NCBI GenBank assembly: GCA_008711295.1
Contig: VUYV01000156.1
Location: 1,918,543-1,982,542 of the forward strand
Reading direction: 5' to 3'
Length of the DNA: 64,000 nt
Source of the DNA: Anarhynchus alexandrinus
Taxonomy: Eukaryota > Chordata > Aves > Charadriiformes > Charadriidae
Part shown: in pieces, positions 13,601-25,854 of the stretch
Layout: each line of letters begins with the position of its first letter
How positions within the stretch are numbered: position 1 is the first letter of the stretch
Notes under the pieces: model-generated
Told to the model about the DNA's origin: nothing
Database searches by the model: none
Seen by the model: only the letters and a program-made list of their open reading frames with translations
Made by a program: the position numbers and the translations under genes

Positions 13601-15199
13601 GTGGTCAAGATGATGTCATCAGAAAGCGCCAAATTAATTTCCTGTGGTTACATCCTACAGGAAATCCAAGAAGCTCAGCTTTCTTGCTAAACCAAGTAGT
13701 CATTTGTTGTCAATAACTGTTAATTATGTGCCCAGATGTGTCATAAACTAAGAACTACCCCGATTAGCCTTCACTCCCTGGATTCCTCCCAGATCGACCG
13801 TTGGGATCTGTTTAGATCAGCGGCTGAAGTCAGTGAGACGCACCAGCCCTCGTTCCCCCGGGCCAGCCCCGGGGCCGCTGCGCTCGCACCGCGCGCCAGC
13901 CCAGCCAGTCTTGGGCTCTCTCCTCCAGCGCCCTCCCCGCATCGGGGTCCGCGCCGAGAGAAACTCCGCGGAGGGGGAGCAGCTACCTAGACTGGACTCT
14001 TAGCGGAACAGGGACCCCTCATCAAGAGAACTATAGAAACAACGATGAGTAACAGCTTTTCTGCTCTGCATGAACAGAAACAAGGAAATCAGGAGTGATT
14101 CGGGAGGTTTTCCAGCTGGTAAAATCATCACGAGAATGGCTAGCAGGTCCCTCCCCCAGACACAGTCCTTCCACAACCTACTGAAAGACGCATCTCTCCA
14201 AGGCTTACTTGATATTTAAATTATAAAATAACACTTTGGCAAAGCATTTAGCTAATTCAAATGGATCTTTTCAATGACTTATCAGTGAGAAACTGATCTC
14301 CCCCGGTTTTTAGATCTCCCCAAAACTACTTGCATTTACATGAATTCACACCTGCCCCACTGCCTTCACCTGCCACGCAACCCACAAGCCCTCCGTTTTC
14401 CCATTCACAGCAGAGGGGAATCCACTGGGGGGGAATAGCTTTAGTACCTGTAACTTGTACTAAAATTACGATTCTGTCCGTACGGTGAACTTTCGGTAGA
14501 GATCTCTTGGGACAGACTCTTCAGCCCATGTTACACGCTTCCCTGGCCTGGCAGGGAGCCCAGCGCAACACCTCGAGAGCAGAATGGTAAACGGTCGGGG
14601 TAGATCAGATCCAGTCCAAGTAACCCTTACACCTTACACAACGCTGTATTTTCAGGTTTGCACGGATTCTTTTTCTTTTCACTGCTTTTTAAACAAAGCA
14701 TATTTTATGTGAACACTCGCGACAGGGAGGAAGCTCATTGGGAGCTTGCCTGGGAAAGGCACAGCATAGGACGCACCCTAATGGGATTCGAATCAGTAGC
14801 ACCTGTATCACAGGAAAACAAGAGCTGAGGACAGCCAGGGCTCACCGGCAGAGATGTATTGACACCTACTCAGCAGCAGCTTCAACCCTCAGAGCCCACA
14901 GCCTACGCACCGCGGGCACGGCGCACGGGAAGGGACAGCGGGGCAGAACGACCTGCCCAGAGCCACGTGGAGACCAGAGGCAGGGGGAGGCAAAAGGACA
15001 AAGCAAGCATCCTGCCACTCTCACTCACGTACCGTATCTACCGTACAACCAATTTCCGTAACAAACGGGAAGCGAACAGCCGGGAAGAGAAATCACATAG
15101 CTTCCAAATTCTCAGAATAATGGGGCAGACAGAAAAGTCTTCTTGACATGTCCGTATCAGTGCTGCCTCCCAATTCGGTCTATTTAATAGACTTCCTAC

Positions 15200-15330
15200 C
15201 TCTCTGTCCTTGAGTTTCATGGCGAGCACCAGCTGATGTCTGTGGTTAGTGAGGGCCTCCCGGTAATTTCCTTTGGAGAAGAATGCGGAGCCCAGATTTC
15301 CATGAGCTCGGCATTCTCCCGTCTGGTCAC
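15200..15330 (-). CDS. TTC28: TTC28 internal coding exon (third visible), TPR unit
   Basis: This 131-nt exon completes a Gly codon and encodes 43 residues, DQTGECRAHGNLGSAFFSKG followed by NYREALTNHRHQLVLAMKLKDRE. This is a textbook TTC28 TPR: GNLGSAFFSKGNYREAL is helix A plus the start of helix B, and the KLKDRE ending is typical of the linker between units. The acceptor is TGTGACTCAG ending at 15331, with a TCTGTTTTGTTTG tract upstream. The donor is GAGAG|GTAGGA at 15200/15199. It starts in phase 1 and ends in phase 0. Human TTC28 continues AASSALSSLGHVYTAIGDYP; no such coding sequence was found at lower coordinates, so the next exon lies outside the window. Confidence 0.97.
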
Positions 15331-16350
15331 CTGAGTCACATGCAAACAAAACAGAGGTTAGCTAATAAAGACATTGCGGGGAGCGCCCGGCAGAAAGACT
15401 GGAACACACTGTACAAGTGATGCTCCAGCGTGAGAACCAGCATCACAACAAACTCATCCTTATGTTTAATACACAGCCAAAACTCCCCTCTTTGCTGCCC
15501 TTCAGAAACTTCTACAATAGCCATCGACCTTATTTTAAGAACTGTCTTAATTTCTGCTTTGGCCTAACTGTTGGCAATTTCCCATTCTTCCATGTTTATT
15601 CCTTGCTTGACATTAGCAATTTGTCTGTGAAAGCGAGTCGATGGCCCAGGCTTAAGGCAAGCAAAGAGCATGCCAGCTTTCTCCTGAAAGCACTTCTGCA
15701 GCACAGCTCAGCTCAGACACAAAACACATCTACTACTGTCTTCAAGACAGAAGTCTCTACACTTTCAGTGAACTCTCCTCGGTGGAGCCCTCCATCACTC
15801 ACTTCTCCACCTCTGCAAGGTTGCACCTTTCTGTCTCACATACGCTCTCCTCTCCTATGCACCCTGAAAGCTCTCAGTGTTGTGCAGGATACACCGTACA
15901 TGAGAGGGATTTTCCAGTTGGTCTATATTTATATCCATTGTCTCACTCCTGATTTTTTCCTTCCCTGGCAACCGCCTCAGAAGCTCAGACTGAGTACCTT
16001 TTTCCATTTAATTCTTGAAAAAACAGATTGTTTCACTTAAGACTCACTTAAGGTTTTGAGCCCAAGTCTACACAGGGGATAAGATCAGTTCCCACACACA
16101 TGACACCAGAAAATTAGATGATTGTGTAAAACATTAGGACGTTCATTGATCACCTGCCCTCTCACCCACAGGTAAACGGGCTGCACAACCTGTCGTCTGC
16201 ACATTTCAGAAATTTCAGATTTGATTTAGCAGCTTGTGAAATCCCATAGAAACCTGAGCATTACAGAGAGATGCTGACCATTAACACAGCTATTCATTTG
16301 TTCCATCGGTACCAATCCAGCACTCAGGCGAGTGACAGGAGAACTCTCAC
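15331..16350 (-). other. TTC28: TTC28 intron, 1,020 bp
   Basis: This intron separates the second and third visible TTC28 exons, with GTGAGA at its 5' end and TGACTCAG at its 3' end on the minus strand. It interrupts a Gly codon (phase 1). No repeats or RNA genes were recognised inside. Confidence 0.93.
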
Positions 16351-16623
16351 CTAAAGTCTTGGCTACGTCCAAGTCCTGCTGCATGTATCCAGTGCTTTTC
16401 TCCGTATTCCCAAGGGACCAGTACGCACTGCTCAGCGCAGAGAACACCGATCCCCGCAGCTTTAGGCTGCAAGTGCCGATCTTCAGGGCAGCCTCTAGCA
16501 CCACCACAGAGGCCCCGTGGTGGCCCGCAGTCAGAAGTTCCTGGCCAATGACAGACACCACAACAAAGGGGCTCTTGTCCAGCTTCATCTTCTGCAGTTG
16601 CTGATAGGTGGGCTCCAGGGACT
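16351..16623 (-). CDS. TTC28: TTC28 internal coding exon (second visible), symmetric 1-1 phase
   Basis: This 273-nt exon completes a Glu codon from the previous exon and then encodes 90 residues, from SLEPTYQQLQKMKLDKSPFV to GYMQQDLDVAKTL, plus the first base of a Gly codon. It matches TTC28; the one difference I recall from human is Ile for Val in VVSVIGQELL. The segment VFSALSSAYWSLGNTEKSTG is a canonical TPR helix pair and begins the regular run of about 40-residue LGN-like TPRs. The acceptor is GTTTTTGTGTTTCAG ending at 16624, and the donor is TTTAG|GTGAGA at 16351/16350. Because both ends are in phase 1, skipping this exon would keep the reading frame and remove 91 residues. A longer-looking alternative frame over the same bases is a shadow. 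Confidence 0.97.
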
Positions 16624-19386
16624 CTGAAACACAAAAACGAAGGCAGAGTCACTCAAGGGACCAAGTTACTTGCATACAGAAATCACCTTCACAACACATC
16701 TTTTTTTTTTTGGTAACCAAATGACATGCGAGTTTAGGGCCAGACTGCCCAAATCAAACCAAGGTTTATTATGGGAACTCAGGGCTCAAACGCATCATCT
16801 AACATTTAGTACAACACGAGAGATCAACTAGCAAGCTGATGTCTTCCTTGCAGACAGCACTGCAGGGAGACAGCACAAGAAGCACTGAGAGCGGTCTCAT
16901 ACGGCGCCCTGAAGACTGGACTAAGGGCGGAACGAATACAGAAAGCACCTGTAGAGTTTTGTAGGGAACTGGAAATGGGCCCCCAGCAGTGTGTCAGAGC
17001 ACTGCAGTTTCTGCTCCTTCAGCACAAACTTTCAGCTGAATGCCTGCAAAATCTGTGCCTGTCCAGACACCGCAGCACACAACGGGCGCCAAGAGAGGTG
17101 ACAAAAACTGCAGAAAAGAGCTGCTCCTTCTTCTGCAGAAGTCACTCCTGCAGAATGACAGCACTGGACCTGCCAGACTACTTATAATTGGTGTAATTGC
17201 TTCCACCATTCAGATGATAAAACATCTTGGCTGCATGTTTCAATAAAGACATCAACATAACAGGACTCCAGAATTTGCTGACCAAGAGGCATTTTTTGAT
17301 TAGATGCTCTCACCTGAATCAACACTACCACAGCAACCTCAGAAAACCACTTGCTCCCTGTTTTCATCATTTTTGCCTCTCTGCAATCACCAACTATATT
17401 AACAATTACAAAAGAGGATTTTAACACCTCCCTGAAGACGCGAACAATGTGAACGCGATGCCATTTACCAACATCCAATTAGATATAGGATTAAATGCAG
17501 ACGTAAGAGGACAGAAATAGTTGCTGTAACACGTCACCGCTTATCGCGCTGATCACTGCAAGAGCAGGTACAAACTCAGGTCCTGTCGTAAGGAGCTTAC
17601 TTACGATCCTAGCCAGGTAATCCAGGAGAACACAGGGAGAGAGAGGGGTACAGACAGGGAGAAAGGGAGAAAAAGGAAAACACCGGGGAAGTGCTCCTGG
17701 TAACCCTGAAGTCCAGCAGGAAAGGGAGAACCAGCGTGATAACGGAAAGGCAGACGTGGAGTTCATTACTGCTCTGGTACAACAGCAAACGGTAAGCGAA
17801 GAAACAGCCACAACCAGGTGAAAGATGCAGCAACAGCGGGTCAGTTCTGGGGGAAGGGAGTTTCACCTTCACCTCTGCGTACTGCGGACCCGTGCCCCGA
17901 ACCCCTCGGTGTCCGCATTCAATCATCTTTAGCACTGACACTTATGGCCCCTTTGCCTTTCTCTGAACGCAAGCGTCCGGGAAGCCACCGCTCACATCAG
18001 TCTGTCCACAGCTTCAATCAATCTGCTCTCCTGGCGGGGCCAAGCTGCAAGGGACTGGCTTTACACCACAGACACCCGAGAGACCTCCCCTGTCCCTGCT
18101 GGACAGCAAGCTCTCGGAAAGGGGACCAGAACACCACGTAACAACTACTTAAGAGCTTGCAGAGCGCCAGGCGCAGTGGGACCAAGATCCGGAACATCCA
18201 TTACAGTAGTACAGCAGACACACACTCCCAAAGTAAAAATAGTGCTCTATGAGCAAGGCTAATCTAAAATCTGCCAATCCAGTCCGTGGGAGGCGAACAA
18301 CTGGAAAGCAGCAACACTGAGAAGCACAGCAGGGAGCAGCAGTGTAAATACACAGTGGCAGTGCAATACAACAGAGAGATCATCCAGCCAAATTTGGGGA
18401 TGTCTACATATAAATACCGCATCACCTGCATTCTAAGCAGTAGCCACAGTACCTTTGGGTATCAAATTAAATTTGCTTCACGAGGTAACTGCTATATAGG
18501 ACAGAAACTTCCAGATGAATTCATTTTAGAGGATGGAGAAAAACACTGTAAAAAAGGAAACACCATCAGGGATATTTTTTCATTTCAGCGCTTCTTGGCC
18601 TCTAAGCCCCGGGGCCCCCAGCAGCATCTGCCGAGGATGAGAACTGCCGTATTCCCTCCCGGGAAATACCATAAGGACATTGCAACACAAAGCTTGCAAG
18701 AGAAACAGAGCAGAAAGGAGACCACCTCCTTCCTCTAGAGAGGAAAATCCTGGAAATGGGGATATTATGAAAGAGAAGCAAAATGCTGTACAGCTAATAG
18801 GGCTTCAAGGTCCATGCGATTTCAACACTCTTCCTGAACACAAGTGAATTAGCAGAGCAGCCTTTTTGCCTTCTGGAACACTGCGTTTTGAGAGACATTA
18901 GTACCATGGAAAAGCTGCTGATGTGCTCTTCTGGGCCAGCACTGGCCCGGAGCATTTGCAACTCCCTGTTCCCAATGGCCGAGCACCAGAGCATCGCGGG
19001 AAGTTGTTCCAAGTAACAACAAAGCCAGGGCCACAGCAGCGCACACCTCCCTGCACTGGGAACAGACAACGGACAACCGAGCAAGGACTTCACTGGAGCT
19101 GCTGCACACCACCAGTCTGATTCATCTCCAGTGCCTCTCCAGCTGGGTACCACCATCTGGCTCTCCCACTGAATCAGAAGAATATTTTTTTGTTCCTCCT
19201 TTTACTTTGGGCTCCTTTCTCAGCACCTGCTGACTCAACAGAGAAGTCAAATTCCAAGATCTCTCCATTCAGGCCCCCGGGTTCTCCCCCCTCAGATGCT
19301 GGCAGACTCACCCATGGACTGAAACTACCACCTCCAAGTACCTCCGCAGCAGATCACGATCCCTGAGAAAATCTCCCGGTGCTTAC
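16624..19386 (-). other. TTC28: TTC28 intron, 2,763 bp
   Basis: This intron separates the first and second visible TTC28 exons, with GTAAGC at its 5' end and TGTTTCAG at its 3' end on the minus strand. It splits a Glu codon (phase 1). An 11-base T run on the plus strand lies at 16701-16711. No further exons or mobile elements were seen; open frames near 17.5-18.1 kb and 18.3-18.7 kb have no recognisable content. Confidence 0.93.
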
Positions 19387-19534
19387 CTCGCATGGGCGAT
19401 TTCATGGCGGCCTCGACCATGCCAACCAGAAGCTGAAGACTCTTGGGATCTTGAGCCAGTCCTGACGCAAACGCTGCCAGTGCATCTGCATGACGTCCAA
19501 GATACTGAAGGGCCACACCCTGTCGGAAGTATGC
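19387..19534 (-). CDS. TTC28: TTC28 internal coding exon (first visible), TPR unit
   Basis: This 148-nt exon encodes 49 residues, starting AYFRQGVALQYLGRHADAL and ending VEAAMKSPMR, plus the first base of the next codon. The sequence matches the N-terminal TPR region of TTC28 nearly residue for residue (recalled, not searched). AYFRQGVALQYLGRHADALAAF fits a TPR helix pair with small residues at the packing positions. The acceptor is a long pyrimidine tract ending TTTCCAG at 19540-19535, and the donor is GCGAG|GTAAGC at 19387/19386. It starts in phase 0 and ends in phase 1. In the human protein the preceding residues are NPKWPK; no exon encoding them was seen up to 64000. TTC28 is a very large cytoplasmic protein with about 25 TPRs and a C-terminal CHAT-type domain, reported to act at the spindle midzone and midbody in mitosis and cytokinesis. 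Confidence 0.97.
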
Positions 19535-20108
19535 CTGGAAAGCCAAAGGGAAGAAAAAGAAATGCCAATTACTTCACTGGTAGAAGCCACAAATAACAAA
19601 TCTGCCTGTGACCTCGTGCTGGTGGACACTGGGCTACACGATGACTTTCTGGGTTCCTTGGTTACTCTGGCTATAACCAGAAAAATCCAACACCACAGTT
19701 TGGTTTGTGACTTGCCACCCAGTCATTTGTCCCCTCGGTGTGACAACTTTCTCAACCTTTGCAAGGCCTCTGAACTGTTCTGGTGACCAGGCATGGTCAT
19801 TACTATTAAGCCAAAGCTTCCCCCTTGGACAATTACTTACTCTTATCTACTTATAACCAAATGCTCATTCTCGAGACCTCCATCTCTGTTCTCTTGGCTC
19901 ACACAGCATACAAATAACTTGTTTCCGTTCTCATCAGTTCTTGCCAATGAGACCAATATAAACACCAGTACTAGTAGAGACCAAAATGTACTGAAAGCTC
20001 AAGTTGCAATGAAACACGATGCAAAGATCCAGACAGGAGCCAAATCTTCTTTCTCCACACACATTCCCTAAAGCAGACACCGCCCAACATTGTCCCGCTT
20101 GTTGGGTG

Positions 20109-20160
20109 TAGTATATATACACATATATATACTACATATATACATACATGTATATATATG
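20109..20160. repeat. AT-rich microsatellite (TA/TACA)
   Basis: An imperfect run of TATA, ACATATATA and TACATACATG units. It is a low-complexity alternating purine-pyrimidine tract with no associated gene. Confidence 0.85.
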
Positions 20161-22013
20161 CACTTCTTAGATTGAAGAAAGACTAATAATTTTGAACATG
20201 TCATTTTTTGAACATTTTTGTCTTTTCCTTCCCAAGGAAACCATTCATGGGAATGTGCAATGCCTTCAAAGTAACTTCACCATGTATTTCCACTTCTCCA
20301 TTAGCAACAACGTCATTATGCAGCTGCAAATCATTCCCAAACAGAGCTTCCCCACCTCCCTAAATCGGGTACCAGCAACCTACACACAAAGCGAGAACTG
20401 CAGAAACACGTTCTGCTCATACATAAAGCAACGGCAAAGCCGCAACTCAAAGGGTATCCAGAACTTCTTCGAGAGCTACCGGGTAAGAGATCACAGAAAC
20501 CACAATCCAGTATTTACTCAAAGTACTCGGGTATATTTGTAGCACATTCATCCGGACACTATGTTATAAAAAGGTCTTGAATCTTTAAGCACCTTCGATG
20601 CCCATTATTCAGGTTTTATCTTCATGTCCAGCTGATACCTTTCTGATGCAAACTTTGCTGCACTTTTGGTTCATTCAAAGCTATTCCAATAGCACAAATA
20701 AAGCTGTCAGAACAGAAGATGAAACATTATTTGCATTTCTTAAAAAGTGCTTTAAGAATCTAATACTGCTCCTTGAGATTGGCTTCTAGTATTGCTTTCA
20801 TGGATAAGACCTCATCACTATTCCTCTCCATCTGTAACAGAAACCTGCGCTCAAGATAGATTAAGTATACATCTGTGGAAGTCTCTTTACTTAAACAGGA
20901 TAAATCTCCAATTAATATCCAAACTGGTATTTCATTAGAGCTTTCAAACACTTTTGGAATCTAATCCAGGGACGCAGAGATTAAGGAAAATCAGAAATGA
21001 CATGAAAAATTTATAGACATGAATATTTAATCTCTTTTCCATTAGTAAGCCTTGATTGTAGAACCACTTTTAATGAATTCAATGAAAGAAGAATTCTTTT
21101 CATTAACCTTTAGTACAAATGCGTTCTTATTGAACCAAACAAGCTACTGTACTGGAAAGCCAATTCAATGTTAATTAGATTACTAGCACGAAGCTTTAAA
21201 TCAAAGAAAAAACTAAGAATTAACAACGCGCAGTGGCCATCGAGTGTGAGTCCTGCCAGCAGTGAGTGAGCTGTCACCTAAATCACGATGTACACTTTTC
21301 AGTCCTTTTTTTCCCAGAATTATCATTTAATTACTTTCTTTACCACCTGATGACAGAGGCAGTTTGGTGCAGCGTCTCTGCTGGGGCCCTTCCAGCCAGT
21401 AGGGCCAGTCCAGGACAAACGTGCCTGCCCGATTCAGTTACCGGGGATGAGGGCACGAACACGCCGCAGCCAGCCAGGGAGCTTCACGCGCGTCGGCATC
21501 TCCAACAGCTCATGCTCTACAGAAGGCTGCCATCTCCTCTCTCAGAACTACCAGGACAGGGGCACAACAGGGAAGATGCAGCTTCCTCACCACTGCAGAA
21601 AGTCCCAGAAACCCAAAATTCACTTGCAGAGATGGGTTCAAGGAAGGGGAAGGAGGGAGATGGACGCTACAGGCAATGCAGACAAGCTTCCACGGCCTAC
21701 AGAGGACAGGAACACTACAGCTTCTGTTTCCAAGGTTCAGAAGGGGCCGCGCAGTGCAATCCTCACATCCCATCCCACACATACAAAGGCCGTAGGACAT
21801 GAAGTAATATACTCTTCAACTCCAGGTACGGCAACAACCATCTCCCATGTCGCCCATGAAGGAAGATGGCCCCTGGGAGGACAACGGAGAAAAAGGAAGC
21901 TACAGAAAACACCGGTGAAGCCTCTGCCCTACTTCCAGTTCTCATACAGAAATTCATGCAAACACCAGTTCCCAGCAGGAGAAAACACACCACAGGGGCA
22001 ACACCACAGAAGG

Positions 22014-22053
22014 GAAAAAAGAAGGAAAAAAAAAAAAAGGAAAAAAGAAAACA
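22014..22053. repeat. Purine (A-rich) low-complexity tract
   Basis: An A/G-only tract with a 12-base A run flanked by GAAGG and GGAAAAAAG. Lysine- and arginine-rich open frames through it are artefacts of its composition. Confidence 0.85.
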
Positions 22054-22768
22054 ACAGCCTGGCCACGAGTCTCAGAGCACTCTCTGCAGAGGAGCAATGG
22101 GTCTGTTGAACCCAAGAACTCTCCACCCCCACACAAGAGAAGGGCCGTCCCTCACGGGGACACGCCAGCGGCTGCACTGGGGACACTGGTTTCCAGCGCC
22201 TGTCCATCCCACCCCGTCACCTTCGTGGAGCACTGAGCACGTCTCAAACACTGAGAAAACAACGTCCTCATCCCCTGAGCTCTGCATACAGGGGAGACCC
22301 CACAAGCTCCAGGTGACAGAGGAACAGACGACGGATGAGACTCACGAACAGCACACAACTCAGTGCCGTGCATTTCCAATGTCCCTTCTGGAAAGTGCTT
22401 TTATCCCCTCCTCCCCACATCTATTCCTGGAAGTCCCCCCTGGGAACCACTTAATTTGAATACAAACACAGCACTCAGAGCCCAAAAGAAAAACCTATTA
22501 ATCCTAACTGAAAGGAAGATTTTGGCCAATTTTTCTCCTGCAAAAACCCCTTCCTTCCTTTCTCCTCCAGTTTCCAGCGTATACACAACGCTCTGCACAC
22601 ATTGTGTTCCCCAGAGACCTTTAACAAAATAAATAAAAAGCATTCACATCACCTATTTCCTCCCCAAGAGGCACTCACAAGTTAGTTTAGCATTGGAATG
22701 AAGACACCGTATCGAGGGAAAAAATCTGCAGAGAGGAAATGGTGAGAATGGCCCTCTGGAAGCGGCGC

Positions 22769-22795
22769 GGGAAGGGAAGGGAAGGGAAGGGAAGG
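22769..22795. repeat. (GGGAA)n microsatellite
   Basis: About five copies of the pentanucleotide GGGAA, a common purine microsatellite. Confidence 0.92.
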
Positions 22796-25099
22796 CAGGG
22801 AGCCAGGAGCTGCAGCTGAAGGAAGGAGATGCGGAGCGGCTTGCCAGCCCCGGCACAGACACAGCCTTCCCACGCCTCAGCGAACTTTACATTTTTAATC
22901 ACACTATGTGAAGATAGAAGAGTACTCGCTCTGCAATAACAGTGATGTTAATTTTCCAGTGATCCCAGGTAAGAAAACACTATTGATTCCTTTTAAGAGG
23001 ATTAAAGCAACCGCAGAATGATGTTTTGCTCGCGAGAGGACAAGCCAACAGCAGGTGTTTTCTAACCTGGGGCTCTTTGCACCCTCAGTGCTACACAAAG
23101 CGCTGGAACAATCTTTTTCATTTTTTCAACCGCTGCATCACCCTTTCCAGGAACAAGGCACTGCGTGTAAAGAAAGTCCCACTCTCAGCCGAGATTTGGC
23201 ACTAGATGCATCTCCCTCGACGGGAAGTCTTTTCTCCTCTCCTCGCGTTAGCATGACCCAGCACAGGCTCTGCTGTCCCCGTCTCCAGAGTCACCAGCGT
23301 GCCACGGGCTAGCAGCACCCGGCACCAGCACCGCCCCCGCTGCCGGCCCCTGGAGCGAGGGCAGGGAGAGGGGGGATACAGCACAACCAGCCAGAGCCTT
23401 TTGGGAAGGGAAGAGCACCGAAAGGTAAAATGCAGCTTTACCAAACAGCCAGTCGTACCAAGTCGCTGATACTGAATTAGAGAGGTTGTTAGCAAGTGAC
23501 CCCGCGTGCCTACGGACCTTTGGTTCTGGGAAATCAGAGCGTAGCGCAGTCTCATACAGTCAGATTTTAGTCCACCGGACAGCGAGCCTCACTTCAGCCA
23601 CTTTACAGACCTCATACAGCCACGTGGAGATGGCCTGGGAAGGAGGACACAGAATAATCGGTGCTTTTTATCCATAATGCCATTGATAGCACTGTTGATA
23701 TTCTGGAAGCAAAACTGAATTATTCTAATTAACTTGCAAAATATATTTGGCACTTGAGACCTCAAAGCCATGCAGAAAATCTGCCCTGTAACAGAGGCTG
23801 CTCAACAGCAAGCCCAAGTACAGCCTGCCAGCAGCGCGAGCTCGCGTTGCACGGGACCCATCCGAAAGGTAACAGCTCTTCCCACCTCATTCAGATCTTG
23901 CCACATCCCCATTTTTTCAGACTCGCTTTTTTGCCCCATGCTTTTCAGGACATGCCATGTTTTCACGGCAAGAATATAATTTAGTGCTTTTCTGTACCCT
24001 CAACTTAATTTTAGAAAAATTCTATGAGCAAGAGAAGAACGCGTAAGAAGACCTTCCCGATCGGACACTCCGGTTCTACGGAGGCGGCTGAGGGCTGCCC
24101 AGAGTCAACGTCTGCCTAACCAGGCACAATCCCTCGCTGCAATTCTAAGCACGAGTCCTATTTGTTCTGCTCAATTTATTGACCAGTAATATATACAGGC
24201 TAGCATTTTTCATCCGTGTTTACTACAGCCCATTTCATGCACAAGGGGAGTTTCTGTCTGTCCTACCTGGAGCTGCCACTGGACTGACCGCTGCGGTGTC
24301 CGGGCAATGCAAATGCAAACACGCTTGGTAGGTTTTTGATCCTCATCTGAGATCCCATCTAGATAACGGTCTAGACCCTGAGTATTAGACTTTCACGTGC
24401 AATCAGAAACAGGATCAGAATGTAAACGCCATCATTGAAATAGTCAATATTAAGAGGGGTTCTGAAATTTTTATTAACTCTTCTAATATCAATATGCAAG
24501 AACTGTTTTAGGCAGAGCAATAGTAATTGGGTTATAATTAATACAAAACCTGCAATGAAGATAAAAACTCAGTACAAAGAAACAGCATTTATGAATGTGA
24601 ATGGGACCTCCACGTTTCCCAGGATTCTGCTAAATGAAAACAAGCCCAGCAAGGGAAGCCCAAGACAACTCAATGCTTTTCTGACCAGATAAGATATACT
24701 TTAACTTTTTGGACCAGAGGTCTAGGCAAATATTCAGGCTGTACCGGCATCTGGAGCAGGCTCTGGTACCACTCTTTGGGCTCATACCATTTTCCCCTGT
24801 AGAATCCATGGCAATAAATTGCACGGATCCTTAGCGCATCTCCTGCGCAACGCCTGCAAGAGTTCAAGGGAAGCAGCAGCCGCCGGAGTCCAGTCCTGTC
24901 TTACCGTGGTCTCTCGTAAGTCTGAAGCCTGAGCTCGTGCTTCTGGGACATGATTTAGTACCAGGGTACAAGCATTTATCCAACAGTACCCCATATTATA
25001 CTCTCTATTGGGCAGGATGGGATACTGTTTATAGGTATTTAAAACAGCTAGAACTGGGGGATTAACTGGCAGGCAGGAGCCCTGTGAGAGCGTACTGTC

Positions 25100-25450
25100 A
25101 CCCGGCTGCCTTAGGACACGTCGAGACAGCCGGGGGCCCTACCGCTCCCAGCCGCGGGTAACCCTTCCCAGAGTTTGACACGCAGCAGACATCGCGCACG
25201 GCTGACCCTCCCGCGTGCCCCCGCAGGGACCCTGCCGGCCGCAGGCTGCCCGCGAGGAGCGCAGCGACAAAGACTATCCCGGCTTCGGGGTCTCCATCCA
25301 GCGAGGGTCCGGCACCCCCCGGGGCTCCTGCGCCTCCTCCCTCCTCTGCACAACCCCCGTTTCCGCAGGTGGTCCCTCTGCCATCGCCCTCAGCAACACC
25401 GCGACGCCCTTCTGTGCCCACGCCGCCGTGCGCGGGCTCATCCGATAACT
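25100..25450. promoter_or_regulatory. Intronic CpG-rich island upstream of TTC28 exon cluster
   Basis: A CpG-dense block about 5.6 kb upstream of the first visible TTC28 exon. A minus-strand frame of 107 codons starting near 25421 runs through it, but a plus-strand frame is also open over the same region, so coding is not supported. It is a candidate internal promoter or alternative first exon for TTC28. The nearest donor-like sites on the minus strand are weak. Confidence 0.45.
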
Positions 25451-25854
25451 GTCATCAAACCTCAGGCTCAGAGACTCATTTACATAATGAATTGCTGGCC
25501 GATTTGTAACTGCACAATGGAGACAGAAGAACGAAACTGGAACGGCATCAGAAGAACTTGGAGCAGAAAATTACTGTCAAACAAACATGGAAAACTTGAA
25601 AAAAAGCCTCGGCCTTAGACAAAGACTCCCATTGTACACAGGGGAGGAAATTCAAAACACCTTTACATTCACGTCAGCTTCGGACCCTGGACAACCGGCT
25701 ATCTGGACAGGAAAGGCAAACACATAGGAACGCTTTTTCCACAGCGCTCCCTTGGCTTGCCAGATCAGGAGATGATGCCAAAAATAGCACGAATAATCTA
25801 TGATGCATTCGATCGGCCTCTCCTGAGTCTGCAGAACGCCTCCTGGACAGACGG

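Larger units (their letters stand above)
6683..15199. other. TTC28 intron immediately 3' of exon at 15200
   Basis: Intronic sequence. Apart from the CpG-rich pocket at 7.2-7.5 kb and a 21-bp tandem duplication at 10.6 kb, I see no exons, transposons or RNA genes. The stretch 13840-13985 is also GC- and CpG-rich but short. Together with 1-6682 this makes the intron at least 15.2 kb. Confidence 0.7.

Noticed and set aside
16347..16652. 101-codon minus-strand open frame overlapping a TTC28 exon
   Set aside because: It is another frame of the exon at 16351-16623, whose true frame matches TTC28.
21447..22109. 220-codon plus-strand open frame ending in a Lys/Arg-rich tail
   Set aside because: The tail is translation of an A-rich simple repeat and the rest has no recognisable domain. 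Overlapping frames on both strands point to chance.
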